NCBI GenBank assembly: GCA_910586215.1
Contig: CAJUGH010000004.1
Coordinates: 108,186 to 172,185, forward strand
DNA length: 64,000 nt
Reading direction: 5' to 3'
Source of the DNA: an uncultured Acetatifactor sp.
GTDB lineage: Bacteria; Bacillota; Clostridia; Lachnospirales; Lachnospiraceae
Numbering within the stretch: the first letter of the stretch is position 1; the number at the start of each line of letters is the position of its first letter. Below, in pieces: positions 24,449 to 33,019 of this stretch. The notes beneath the pieces are model-generated. The model worked only from the letters and a program-made list of their open reading frames with translations, was not told the DNA's origin and made no database searches. The translations under genes and the position numbers were made by a program.

Positions 24449-26281
24449 ATGGCCTTTGACGGCGTAACCATAGCAAATGTTGTATCGGAACTGAAAAAGG
24501 AACTGACAGGAGGACGACTGACAAAGATCGCACAGCCGGAGGAGGATGAACTTCTGCTGACAATCAAACAGCCCTCTGGGCTAAGACGCCTTTTCCTCTC
24601 TGCCAGTGCTTCCCTGCCCCTGATCTATCTGACGGACACCAACAAACCAAGCCCCTTAACTGCGCCTAATTTCTGTATGCTCCTGCGCAAGCATCTCCAG
24701 AACGGACGCATCACAGATATCTCCCAGCCAGGGCTGGAACGCATTGTCCATATCCAGGTGGAACATCTGGACGAGATGGGGGATCTGTGCCACAAGAAGC
24801 TGGTGATTGAGATCATGGGAAAGCACAGCAATATCATCTTCTGCAGTGAAGACAATGTGATCATCGACAGCATCAAACGGGTATCTGCCGCTGTCAGTTC
24901 CCTCAGGGAGGTTCTGCCCGGCAAGCCCTACTATATCGCCCAGACCCAGGAGAAGCTGGATGCCCTGGCATGCACATACCAGGATTTCCAGCAGGTCCTT
25001 TCCTCCAGGCCCCAGCCTGCCTTCAAGGCCCTCTACGGCAGTTTCACCGGCATCTCTCCCGTCCTTGCCCAGGAACTATGCCATGAGGCCGGAATAGACG
25101 GAGAACGCCCCACGGCTGCCTTGGAGGAAGCCGATTACAAGAGATTCTACCAGGCATTCTCCCACATGGTGGAGCGGATCCAGAAGGAACAGTTCTGCCC
25201 CAACATTGCCTACCAGGGGAAGAAGCCTGTGGAGTTCGCTGCCATCCCCCTTACCTTATACGGCCCCAGCCTGCCAGGAGGCCGGGAAGATGCATTTTCC
25301 CAGACAGCCATGGAGCAGACGAACGGGGACTTAAAGGAAATGCCCCACGGCAATGCTTCCTACACCGTTCCCTTCCCCTCCATGTCCACCCTGCTGGAGA
25401 GTTATTATGCAGAGAAGAATACCCTGACCCGCATCCGTCAGAAGTCCTCTGACCTGCGCCACATTGTCCAGACGGCCCTGGAGCGTACCATTAAGAAATA
25501 CGACCTGCAGATGCGCCAGATAGAGGATACGCAGAAGCGGGATACCTACCGCATATACGGGGAACTGCTGAACACTTACGGATACAGTGCGGCCCCTGGG
25601 GCCAGGTCCCTGGAAGCCTTGAATTACTATACCGGTGAGACTGTCACCATTCCCCTGGATCCCACTTTAAGTGCCACGGAAAATGCCAAAAAATATTTTG
25701 ACAGATACGGGAAGCTGAAGCGCACCTACGAAGTCCTGTCTGAACTGACAGGGGAGGTGAAAGAGGAGATTGACCATCTGGAGTCCATCTCCACGGCCCT
25801 GGACATTGCCCTCCATGAGGAGGACCTGGTACAGATCAAAGAAGAACTGGTGGGAAGCGGCTACATCCGCAAAAAGGGCAGCGCCAAAAAGCAGAAAGTC
25901 ACCAGCAAGCCCTTTCATTATATCAGCAGTGACGGATTCCACATCTATGTGGGCAAGAACAATTACCAGAATGACCAGCTCACCTTCCAGTTTGCCAACG
26001 GAAATGACTGGTGGTTCCACGCCAAGCAGATCCCAGGCTCCCATGTGGTGGTAAAGATGGAGAACGCCCAGGAGCTGCCAGACCGTACCTTTGAAGAAGC
26101 CGCCAGGCTGGCTGCCTACTACTCCAAAGGCCGCAACCAGGAGAAGGTGGAGATCGACTATGTCCAGAAAAAACATGTGAAAAAGCCCGGCGGGGGCAGA
26201 CCGGGCTTCGTGGTATACTATACCAATTATTCCATGGCCATAGACAGCGACATCTCCGGCATCAGGGTGGTTACAGAGTAG
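24449..26281 (+). CDS. rqcH: NFACT protein RqcH (Rqc2 homologue; formerly FbpA-like)
   Basis: 610 residues. The start MAFDGVTIANVVSELKKEL and EIMGKHSNIIF match NFACT-N; helix-rich middle with HhH and coiled coil (about 330-450); C-terminal NFACT-R with NDWWFHAKQIPGSHVVVK. In Bacillota RqcH binds the 50S subunit with stalled peptidyl-tRNA and adds alanine tails for degradation. AGGAGGAG lies 5 bases upstream of ATG. Its stop overlaps that of the convergent degV gene by 11 bp. Confidence 0.93.
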   Translation: MAFDGVTIANVVSELKKELTGGRLTKIAQPEEDELLLTIKQPSGLRRLFLSASASLPLIYLTDTNKPSPLTAPNFCMLLRKHLQNGRITDISQPGLERIVHIQVEHLDEMGDLCHKKLVIEIMGKHSNIIFCSEDNVIIDSIKRVSAAVSSLREVLPGKPYYIAQTQEKLDALACTYQDFQQVLSSRPQPAFKALYGSFTGISPVLAQELCHEAGIDGERPTAALEEADYKRFYQAFSHMVERIQKEQFCPNIAYQGKKPVEFAAIPLTLYGPSLPGGREDAFSQTAMEQTNGDLKEMPHGNASYTVPFPSMSTLLESYYAEKNTLTRIRQKSSDLRHIVQTALERTIKKYDLQMRQIEDTQKRDTYRIYGELLNTYGYSAAPGARSLEALNYYTGETVTIPLDPTLSATENAKKYFDRYGKLKRTYEVLSELTGEVKEEIDHLESISTALDIALHEEDLVQIKEELVGSGYIRKKGSAKKQKVTSKPFHYISSDGFHIYVGKNNYQNDQLTFQFANGNDWWFHAKQIPGSHVVVKMENAQELPDRTFEEAARLAAYYSKGRNQEKVEIDYVQKKHVKKPGGGRPGFVVYYTNYSMAIDSDISGIRVVTE

Positions 26282-27134
26282 GCTCCTCCTTCTGGAAGAA
26301 AGCCACGCCAATGGCCCCAGGGCCAATGTGGGTGCCAATGGTAGCCCCGATGGTACCCACCGGCAGGCCGCCTGCTTCCACATGTTCTTCCCAGAGTCTC
26401 CTGCTGTCCTCCACATATTTGCGCAGGCAGGCGTCACTGAAACCGGAATATCCCAGCAGGTACGGCCTTGCAAAATCAATCCCCCTGGTCTTCTCAATCT
26501 CCTGCACCAACAGGTTGCTGCCATTCCTGGAACCCCTGGCCTTGCCCAGCATGCATACCTCCCCCCTTTGCAGGGAAATCACGGGCTTGATGGACAGGAT
26601 GCCGCCGATGGCTGCCACGGACTTGGAGATCCGTCCGCCACGCTTCAGATATTCCAGGGTATCCAGAAGGGCTACCAGGCAGACATCTCCCTTCTCCCGC
26701 TCCAGGCACTGTGCAATCTGTCCCGCGTCCATTCCCTGGTCCTTCAGCTGGACGGCCCGCTCCACCAGGATCCGTTCCCCGATGGACGCATTCTCACTGT
26801 CCACCACATACACCTTTCCAGGGAACTTTCTGGCAGCCATACAGGCACTCTGCCAGGTGCCAGACAGCTTTCCCGACATGACCACGGCCACCACGCTGTT
26901 GCCTGCCTCCACCTGCTCCCGGAAAGCCTCCTCGAACCGGATGGGAGGAATCTGGCTGGTGGATGGCAGATGATCGCACTCCACCAACAGTTCAAAGAAA
27001 CGCTCATGGGTCAGATCTACCCCGTCATCATATTGGTCTTCCCCAAAGGCAATGGTCATGGGAATCACGGTCACATCCTCCCTGCCGGGATCCACCAGAT
27101 CCGATGCCGAATCCGTTATAATCTGTATACTCAA
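26271..27134 (-). CDS. DegV family fatty-acid-binding protein
   Basis: 287 residues from a TTG start at 27134 (read as M, then SIQIITDSASDL), with AGGAGG 6 bases upstream. DegV fold marks are ITDSASDL, a SGKLSGTWQSA segment, and PVISLQRGEVCMLGKARG. Family members bind fatty acids and serve as FakB for fatty-acid kinase; the kinase partner is not in the window. An ATG at 27185 is open but has no ribosome site. It ends inside the last codons of rqcH on the other strand. Confidence 0.88.
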   Translation of the reverse strand: MSIQIITDSASDLVDPGREDVTVIPMTIAFGEDQYDDGVDLTHERFFELLVECDHLPSTSQIPPIRFEEAFREQVEAGNSVVAVVMSGKLSGTWQSACMAARKFPGKVYVVDSENASIGERILVERAVQLKDQGMDAGQIAQCLEREKGDVCLVALLDTLEYLKRGGRISKSVAAIGGILSIKPVISLQRGEVCMLGKARGSRNGSNLLVQEIEKTRGIDFARPYLLGYSGFSDACLRKYVEDSRRLWEEHVEAGGLPVGTIGATIGTHIGPGAIGVAFFQKEEPTL

Positions 27135-27193
27135 ATTTCTCCTCCTGAATATGACATGCCGCGCCCTGCTTCGCGGCAGGGCCATTGACTATC

Positions 27194-28852
27194 TTATGCT
27201 TTCATCAGTCCGCACCTTTTGGCCACCTTCACCAGCAGGTACCCCTTGGGGAATCCCCGTAGTTCCTCTTCCGATACTCCCCGCAGCAGCAGGAGCATCC
27301 CGAAATACACGCACACGGCCAGGCAGATGGCAATCACCACGGAAATCCTGGGGGAAGCTGTCAAAAGCAGCAGCCCCTCATATACTGCCCAGGCAAAGGC
27401 TCCCATGAACACCGAAGCCAACAGGGGCACCAGGAAGGTCTTCACCACCTCCTGCCGGTATTCCAGGGCCTTGTGCACAGCTATCTGGTTCAGCAGACAC
27501 ATAACTCCGGCATACAGGGTATTGGCAATGGCAATGGCGTACAGGTCAAGATCCGTGAAGAACAGCAGCACCACAGCCGTCACCGTCTGGACAGCCAGGG
27601 CTATCCCTGCGTTGATAATGGGCCGGTTCACCTTGCCGATCCCCTGGAGAATGGAACTGTTCAAGGTAGACAGGGCGAAGAAGACCACGGACAGGGACAG
27701 GGACATCAGAAGGCGGGTGGCCAGATCCTCAGCCTCCGGCGTATTCCGGAAGAGCAGCCCCGTCACCGGCCTTGCCAGGACAAAAAGCCCCACTGCACAG
27801 GGAATGGAAAGGATCATGGTTGTCTTCACAGCCACTCCCGTCTTGCGCCTGGCCTCCTTCAGATTATCGGAAGCCACCATCTGGGCCACGGAAGGCAGGA
27901 CTGCAGCTGCCATGGCTGACGCGAATGCAATGGGAATGTTGGAGATCGTCAAGGCCTGGCCGGAGAACACCCCCCACCTGGTGTAGATGCCTACGGTATC
28001 CAGTTTCCGGATCTCCGGCAGCAGCTTGGTATACACAGTATTGTTGACTGTACCGCTGAGATTATAGACTGCCGTACTCAAGATAAAGGGAGTCACCACC
28101 AGTATGATGGTCCGGAAGATCTCCCCGTAGGAGTCCTCCCCATGTCGGTCCTTCTTCATCCGCCGTCCAATGATCTGCCGGTTCAAGGCAAACACAGCCA
28201 GCATGAACAGGAGCGCCACAAGTACGCCCGCCCCTGTCCCCAGGGCACTGCCAATGGCACCGTTGGTGGCACGCACCACCTGACTGTCCAGGTCTGCAGG
28301 CACCTCCAGACTGCCCATGACACTGCGGATCAGAATGGTAGCCGCCCCGATACTCACCACTGCATTGGCAATCTGCTCCAGGATCTGGGAGATGGATGTC
28401 TGCACCATGCTCTTATGGGCCTGGAAATACCCCCTGAGCACCCCCAGGATACCATATACAAAGATGGTAGGGGCAAAAGTACGCAGCACGGGAACCGCCT
28501 CCCCTGCCACAAACCATCCCGCTCCGAAGAACAGCAGCAGGCTGGCTATGCCACCCACCACCAGCACATAACACAAGGCACACCGGAACATCCTGTGGGC
28601 ATTCCTGTATTCCTTCACAGCCAGCTTCTGGGCAATGACCTTGGACAGGGCAGCCGGAATGCTGTAAGAAGAGATCAGCAATATAATGTTGTAGTAGGCA
28701 AACGCAGCCTGGTAATACCCCATGCCGAGATCACCAATCACACGATGCAAAGGACTCCTGTAAAGGAGTCCTATGATTCTGCTGACCATTCCAGCCGCCG
28801 CCAGAATCCCGGCCTGCATGACGAAATTATTTCTCTTACCGCTTTTGTTCAT
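27194..28852 (-). CDS. MOP superfamily flippase, SpoVB/YtgP (MurJ-like)
   Basis: 552 residues with about 14 predicted helices. The N terminus (GILAAAGMVSRIIGLLYRSPL) and SYSIPAALSKVIAQ resemble SpoVB/YtgP, the MurJ-type lipid II or polysaccharide flippases. It would move undecaprenyl-linked precursors across the membrane. It follows glgA by 11 bp and precedes degV by 59 bp, probably one transcript. Substrate is inferred from the family. Confidence 0.85.
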   Translation of the reverse strand: MNKSGKRNNFVMQAGILAAAGMVSRIIGLLYRSPLHRVIGDLGMGYYQAAFAYYNIILLISSYSIPAALSKVIAQKLAVKEYRNAHRMFRCALCYVLVVGGIASLLLFFGAGWFVAGEAVPVLRTFAPTIFVYGILGVLRGYFQAHKSMVQTSISQILEQIANAVVSIGAATILIRSVMGSLEVPADLDSQVVRATNGAIGSALGTGAGVLVALLFMLAVFALNRQIIGRRMKKDRHGEDSYGEIFRTIILVVTPFILSTAVYNLSGTVNNTVYTKLLPEIRKLDTVGIYTRWGVFSGQALTISNIPIAFASAMAAAVLPSVAQMVASDNLKEARRKTGVAVKTTMILSIPCAVGLFVLARPVTGLLFRNTPEAEDLATRLLMSLSLSVVFFALSTLNSSILQGIGKVNRPIINAGIALAVQTVTAVVLLFFTDLDLYAIAIANTLYAGVMCLLNQIAVHKALEYRQEVVKTFLVPLLASVFMGAFAWAVYEGLLLLTASPRISVVIAICLAVCVYFGMLLLLRGVSEEELRGFPKGYLLVKVAKRCGLMKA

Positions 28853-28863
28853 ACGTACCTATC

Positions 28864-30309
28864 TCATCCGACAAGCCAGTCGTACATCTCCTGGTATCTC
28901 TTGGCAGAAACCTCCCAGGAGAAATCTGCCGCCATGGCCCTGTCCACCATCTTGTTCCACTCACGCTTCTTGTCATAATAAATATGCTCAGCATAGCGGA
29001 TTGTATTCAGCATCTCGTGGGCATTGTAATTCCGGAAACTGAATCCCGTTCCGGTGCTCTCAAACTCATTCAAGGGCTGTACCGTATCCTTCAGGCCACC
29101 TGTCTCCCGCACAATGGGAATGGTTCCATACCGGAGTGCCATCAGTTGGCTCAGACCACAGGGTTCGAACAGGGAGGGCATCAGGAAGGCATCACAGGAG
29201 CCATATATCTTATGGGACAGGGCATCCGAATAATAAATGTTGGCAGACACCTTGTCGCCGTACTTCCAGTCAAAATGCCGGAACATATTCTCATAACGCT
29301 CATCCCCGGTACCCAGCACCACAAGCTGGATGTCATCCTGGCAGAGTTCATCCATCACATAGGCAATCAGGTCGAAGCCCTTCTGGTCCGTGAGCCTGCT
29401 CACCACACCGATCATCATCTTCCGGTCATCCTGGCACAGTCCCAGTTCCTTCTGCAGTGCCCTCTTATTCTTCACCTTTTCCTTGCGGAAGTTGGTGGGA
29501 TTGTACGGGCATTCCAGATGAGGATCCGTCTGGGGATTGAAATCTGCATAGTCGATCCCGTTCACAATACCCCTGAGGTCCCCGCTCCTGGCCCTAAGCA
29601 GGCCATCCAGGCCCTCCCCGTAGAAAGGTGTCTTAATCTCCTCTGCATACGTATCTGACACTGTAGTCACCGCGTCCGCATAGACAATGCCTCCCTTCAG
29701 CAGGTTGGCATCCTTGTAGGCCTCCAGCTTGTCAGGGGTAAAATAATACTCCGGCAGTCCTGTAATATTCCGCACGGTCCTGGTATCCCATTTGCCCTGG
29801 AATTTCAGATTGTGAATGGTGATCACGGACTTCATGTTCCAGTAGAAATCCCCCTGACGGAACCGTTCCTTCATGTACACCGGAATCAGCCCGGTCTGCC
29901 AGTCATGGCAATGGATCACATCCGGCTGGAACCCTATGACCGGCAGGGCAGACAGCACAGCCTTGGAGAAATACGCATACCGCTCAATCTCCCACTTGGG
30001 ATCATCACTGTACACCTTGTCGCCGCTAAAATAGTATTCATTGTCCAGGAAGTAGTAATGTACCCCTTCCTCCACGGCTTCCAGGATCCCCACGTACTCA
30101 TTCTTCCAATTGAAGTCCATGTAGAAATGAGCCACATATGTCATCTTGTCCTTCATGGCCTGCTTCATGCAGGCGTATTTCGGGATCATCACCCTGACAT
30201 CAAAATACTCCTTGTCGATGCACTTAGGCAGGGAACCCACCACATCGGCCAGGCCGCCCGTCTTGATAAAAGGAACCCCTTCAGACGCAGCAAATAAGAT
30301 TTTTTTCAT
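28864..30309 (-). CDS. glgA: Glycogen synthase (ADP-glucose type)
   Basis: 481 residues from ATG 30309 (MKKILFAASEGVPFIKTGGL), with GGAGGG upstream. KTGGLADVVGSLP is the ADP-glucose loop near residue 16-28, and the GT5 C-terminal domain includes GSCDAFLMPSLFEPCGLSQL. It elongates alpha-1,4-glucan. glgB, glgC and glgP are not in the window. An extension to 30399 overlaps the promoter. Confidence 0.95.
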   Translation of the reverse strand: MKKILFAASEGVPFIKTGGLADVVGSLPKCIDKEYFDVRVMIPKYACMKQAMKDKMTYVAHFYMDFNWKNEYVGILEAVEEGVHYYFLDNEYYFSGDKVYSDDPKWEIERYAYFSKAVLSALPVIGFQPDVIHCHDWQTGLIPVYMKERFRQGDFYWNMKSVITIHNLKFQGKWDTRTVRNITGLPEYYFTPDKLEAYKDANLLKGGIVYADAVTTVSDTYAEEIKTPFYGEGLDGLLRARSGDLRGIVNGIDYADFNPQTDPHLECPYNPTNFRKEKVKNKRALQKELGLCQDDRKMMIGVVSRLTDQKGFDLIAYVMDELCQDDIQLVVLGTGDERYENMFRHFDWKYGDKVSANIYYSDALSHKIYGSCDAFLMPSLFEPCGLSQLMALRYGTIPIVRETGGLKDTVQPLNEFESTGTGFSFRNYNAHEMLNTIRYAEHIYYDKKREWNKMVDRAMAADFSWEVSAKRYQEMYDWLVG

Positions 30310-30397
30310 TTTGCAACCCTCCACCAATCCTTTTGTCAGCCCCGGCGCTGCTCCTCCCCGGCGCTGCAATTTATCCGAACTGTCTTTATCCCTTCTC

Positions 30398-30426
30398 ATT
30401 ATACTACAATACCCGCCCAGTGGAAA
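30398..30426 (-). promoter_or_regulatory. Promoter of glgA
   Basis: TTTCCA (30426-30421) and TATAAT (30403-30398), spacing 17 bp, minus strand. The -35 box is weak. Confidence 0.5.
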
Positions 30427-30465
30427 GTATTTCTTTATCCTGTTGTATTTTGTATTTTACTTATG

Positions 30466-30600
30466 GTTACTGTTCACTCCGTTCACAGCAACGTATGCAC
30501 ACAAAACGCCAAATGCTGGCGTTTTGGCGCGTGGCAACCTCGGGTTTGTCACGCAGAAGGCGCGTGAAAACACCTCGCGGTGGCACCTGTGAACAGTAAC
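30466..30600 (+). repeat. Family A element, copy 4 (135 bp)
   Basis: Perfect 12-bp terminal inverted repeats GTTACTGTTCAC and GTGAACAGTAAC. The flanks TACTTATG (30458-30465) and TATTTATG (30601-30608) match at 7 of 8. The central hairpin pairs AAAACGCC with GGCGTTTT. A further stem joins TCACGC with GCGTGA. It lies 14 bp after the stop of the Spo0A-like gene. Confidence 0.9.
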
Positions 30601-30614
30601 TATTTATGCTACTG

Positions 30615-31136
30615 CTATTGCCGGTAAGACAGCCTGATCCTGTCTGCAATCAGCGCGATGAACTCTGAATTGGTGGGTTTTCCCTTTCCCGTGTCAATGG
30701 TGTAGCCAAACAGGGCATCCAGTGTCTCCATCCTTCCCCTGCTCCAGGCCACCTCGATGGCATGGCGTATGGCACGCTCCACCCGGCTTGGCGTGGTCTG
30801 GAACCGCTTGGCGATGGTGGGATAGAGGATCTTCGTGATAGAACTGATCATGCCCGGATCCTCCACTGACATCATGATAGCCTCCCGCAGGTACTGGTAA
30901 CCCTTGATGTGGGCCGGGACGCCGATCTCGTGTATCATGTTCGTCACATCCTGCTCTAAGTCCCGGGGCAGGATCTCCTGCCGGGGTGCTTCCTTCACCG
31001 ACTTCTCCGTCATCACCCCCTTGGCAGAGGGCACCGTGATCATGATCTGGAACTCTTTGTCCGCATTCATCAGATCCCCCAATATCTTGTATATTTTCTC
31101 ATTATCCTTCGTTGCAGTAATGCTCAATTTCTCCAT
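30615..31136 (-). CDS. Orphan Spo0A C-terminal DNA-binding domain protein
   Basis: 173 residues from ATG 31136 (MEKLSITATKDNEKIYKILG), with GGAGGT upstream. Residues about 60-173 match the Spo0A effector domain closely, including the recognition helix region SRVERAIRHAIEVAW (117-131). The first 55 residues are not a receiver: there is no phosphorylatable Asp pocket. It should bind Spo0A-box-like DNA but cannot be switched by phosphorelay in the usual way. It has its own promoter and is bracketed by family A copies in opposite orientations. It could modulate or compete with Spo0A; this is inference. Confidence 0.88.
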   Translation of the reverse strand: MEKLSITATKDNEKIYKILGDLMNADKEFQIMITVPSAKGVMTEKSVKEAPRQEILPRDLEQDVTNMIHEIGVPAHIKGYQYLREAIMMSVEDPGMISSITKILYPTIAKRFQTTPSRVERAIRHAIEVAWSRGRMETLDALFGYTIDTGKGKPTNSEFIALIADRIRLSYRQ

Positions 31137-31234
31137 CAGACTACCTCCATACCGAAAAATCGTACTTTTTGCAACTGCCACCGCAATCTTCCCAAGCCGA
31201 TTTTGCATGATTTTGGCGAACAGCCGCCTTTCTC

Positions 31235-31264
31235 ATTATAAAAGATAAAAGTTTGATACATCAA
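31235..31264 (-). promoter_or_regulatory. Promoter of the Spo0A-like gene
   Basis: TTGATG (31264-31259) and TATAAT (31240-31235), spacing 18 bp, minus strand. Confidence 0.65.
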
Positions 31265-31384
31265 CTGCAACCCACCGCGGAATTTCGATTCCTCCTATCA
31301 AATGTTGCGGAATGTCAAAGACATATTCCCTCATTTTGCACAATTCCAGAAATATTCCCATTCTTCTCACGCGGATATTTCCAC

Positions 31385-31542
31385 GTTACTGTTCACAGGT
31401 GCCACCGCGAGGTGTTTTCACGTGCTTTTCGCGTGACAAACCCAGGCAATCTTGATTGCCTTGACAACCTGCGCCAAAACGCCTGTATTTGGCGTTTTGT
31501 GTGCATTATGTTGCTGTGAACGGCAAGGCCGTGAACAGTAAC
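31385..31542 (-). repeat. Family A element, copy 5 (158 bp), reversed
   Basis: Ends GTTACTGTTCAC and GTGAACAGTAAC. The flanks TATTTCCAC (31376-31384) and TATTTCCAT (31543-31551) match at 8 of 9, the clearest target duplication in the window. Orientation is opposite to copy 4. The central stem pairs AAAACGCC with GGCGTTTT around TGTATTT, and a second hairpin pairs AGGCAATC with GATTGCCT. Confidence 0.92.
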
Positions 31543-31582
31543 TATTTCCATCTGTGCAGTTGGAAATATTCTTGACATTGTC

Positions 31583-31611
31583 TTGACAGAAACAATATGA
31601 CATCTTATAAT
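31583..31611 (+). promoter_or_regulatory. Consensus promoter of the TetR-ABC operon
   Basis: TTGACA (31583-31588), 17 bp, TATAAT (31606-31611), both boxes perfect. Confidence 0.85.
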
Positions 31612-31618
31612 AAATCAT

Positions 31619-31632
31619 ATGTTTTAAAACAT
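31619..31632. promoter_or_regulatory. Probable TetR operator
   Basis: ATGTTTTAAAACAT is a perfect 14-bp palindrome at the expected transcription start of the TetR gene, consistent with autoregulation. Confidence 0.6.
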
Positions 31633-31684
31633 TCGTTTTTTATTTGTTGTTTACTATGGAAAGAGCAATCAGAAAGGACAAAAA

Positions 31685-32272
31685 ATGCCACCAAAAGCAA
31701 AATTTACCAGATCAGAACTGATCCAGGCAGCCCTGGACCTGGTCCGCAGCAAGGGAGCCGATGCCTTAACTGCCAGGGCACTGGGGCAACGGCTTGGCAG
31801 TTCTGCCAGACCCATATTTACTGTATTCCAGAGCATGGATGAAGTCTGGCAGGAAGTGACCCAGGCCGCCAGGGAACTCTATGCCGGCTACATCCAGGAA
31901 GGCCTCTCCCAGGATAAGATGCCTGCCTTCAAGGGTGTGGGCATGGCGTATATCCGCTTCGCCCTCACAGAGCCGAAGCTGTTCCATCTCCTGTTCATGA
32001 CAGAACAGGTGCCGAAGCCCGGCCTGGCCAATGTCCTGCCAGCCATTGACGACAGTTATCCCCAGATCCTCTCCTCTGTCCAGGAGCATTACTCCCTGGA
32101 CCAGGCAAAAGCCAAATGGCTCTACCGCCATCTGTGGATCTATACCCACGGCATCGCCGTGCTCTGCGCCACCAGCCTGTGTACCTTCTCCCCTGGGGAG
32201 ACAGGACAGATGCTGACGGAAGTCTGCAGGGCCATGCTGCGGGAGATCCGGGACGTAGACGCAGGCCCGTAG
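31685..32272 (+). CDS. TetR/AcrR family transcriptional regulator
   Basis: 195 residues. The N-terminal helix-turn-helix (about 10-55: TRSELIQAALDLVRSKGADA and the following GQRLGSSARPIFTVF) is typical. The C-terminal ligand domain is variable. AAAGGA precedes the ATG. It lies 50 bp upstream of the ABC pair on the same strand, so it probably represses its own operon through the palindrome at 31619. Confidence 0.88.
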   Translation: MPPKAKFTRSELIQAALDLVRSKGADALTARALGQRLGSSARPIFTVFQSMDEVWQEVTQAARELYAGYIQEGLSQDKMPAFKGVGMAYIRFALTEPKLFHLLFMTEQVPKPGLANVLPAIDDSYPQILSSVQEHYSLDQAKAKWLYRHLWIYTHGIAVLCATSLCTFSPGETGQMLTEVCRAMLREIRDVDAGP

Positions 32273-32322
32273 GATAAGCATATCTAAAATAGACAATCAC
32301 ATGGGAAAGGAGTTATGACAAA

Positions 32323-33015
32323 ATGATACAGATTGAAAACATCAAGAAATCCTATGGGAGCCAGGATAACAGATTCCAGGTGCTGAAAGGTATCAGTACA
32401 CAGATAGCAGACGGGGACTTTGTGGTCATCCTGGGTGCCTCCGGATCCGGCAAGTCCTCCTTCCTGAATATCATATCCGGACTGGAACATCCCGACAGCG
32501 GCAGCGTCCTCTACGATGGACAGGATATTACCACACTGCCGGACAAGGACCTGACCGCCTTCCGCAGGAAGACCACGGCCTTCCTCTTCCAGCAGTATTA
32601 CCTGCTGCCCCATATGACCGTGGAGCAGAATGTACGCATGGGGGCAGACCTGGCAGGCAATCCGAAGTACCGTAAGATCCTGGAGGCCGTGGGCCTGTGG
32701 GGGAAGCTGCACAAATACCCTGCCCAACTCTCCGGCGGCGAGCAGCAGCGCTGTGCCCTTGCCAGGGCGCTGGCTAAGAAGCCCAGGGTCTTGTTCTTAG
32801 ACGAGCCTACAGGAGCCCTGGACGAACAGACTGGCAGGCAGGTGCTGGATTACATTGCACAACTCCAGCACACCTGCCACTTTACCATGGTCTGTGTGAC
32901 ACACAATGCCAATATCGCCCAGATGGCGGGAACCGTGATCCAGATGAACAGCGGGGAACTGTCGGATACTTACACAAACAAAACCCGTAAGACAGCTTAT
33001 GAGATAGGATGGTGA
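32323..33015 (+). CDS. ABC transporter ATP-binding protein (LolD/MacB type)
   Basis: 230 residues with Walker A GASGSGKSS near 39-47, a Q-loop FLFQQYYLLP, the signature LSGGEQQRCALARAL and Walker B VLFLDEPTGALDE. MacB/LolD-type ATPases pair with FtsX-like permeases in export or peptide-sensing systems. The next gene starts 4 bp later and encodes such a permease. AAAGGAG precedes the ATG. Confidence 0.92.
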   Translation: MIQIENIKKSYGSQDNRFQVLKGISTQIADGDFVVILGASGSGKSSFLNIISGLEHPDSGSVLYDGQDITTLPDKDLTAFRRKTTAFLFQQYYLLPHMTVEQNVRMGADLAGNPKYRKILEAVGLWGKLHKYPAQLSGGEQQRCALARALAKKPRVLFLDEPTGALDEQTGRQVLDYIAQLQHTCHFTMVCVTHNANIAQMAGTVIQMNSGELSDTYTNKTRKTAYEIGW

Positions 33016-33019
33016 GACA

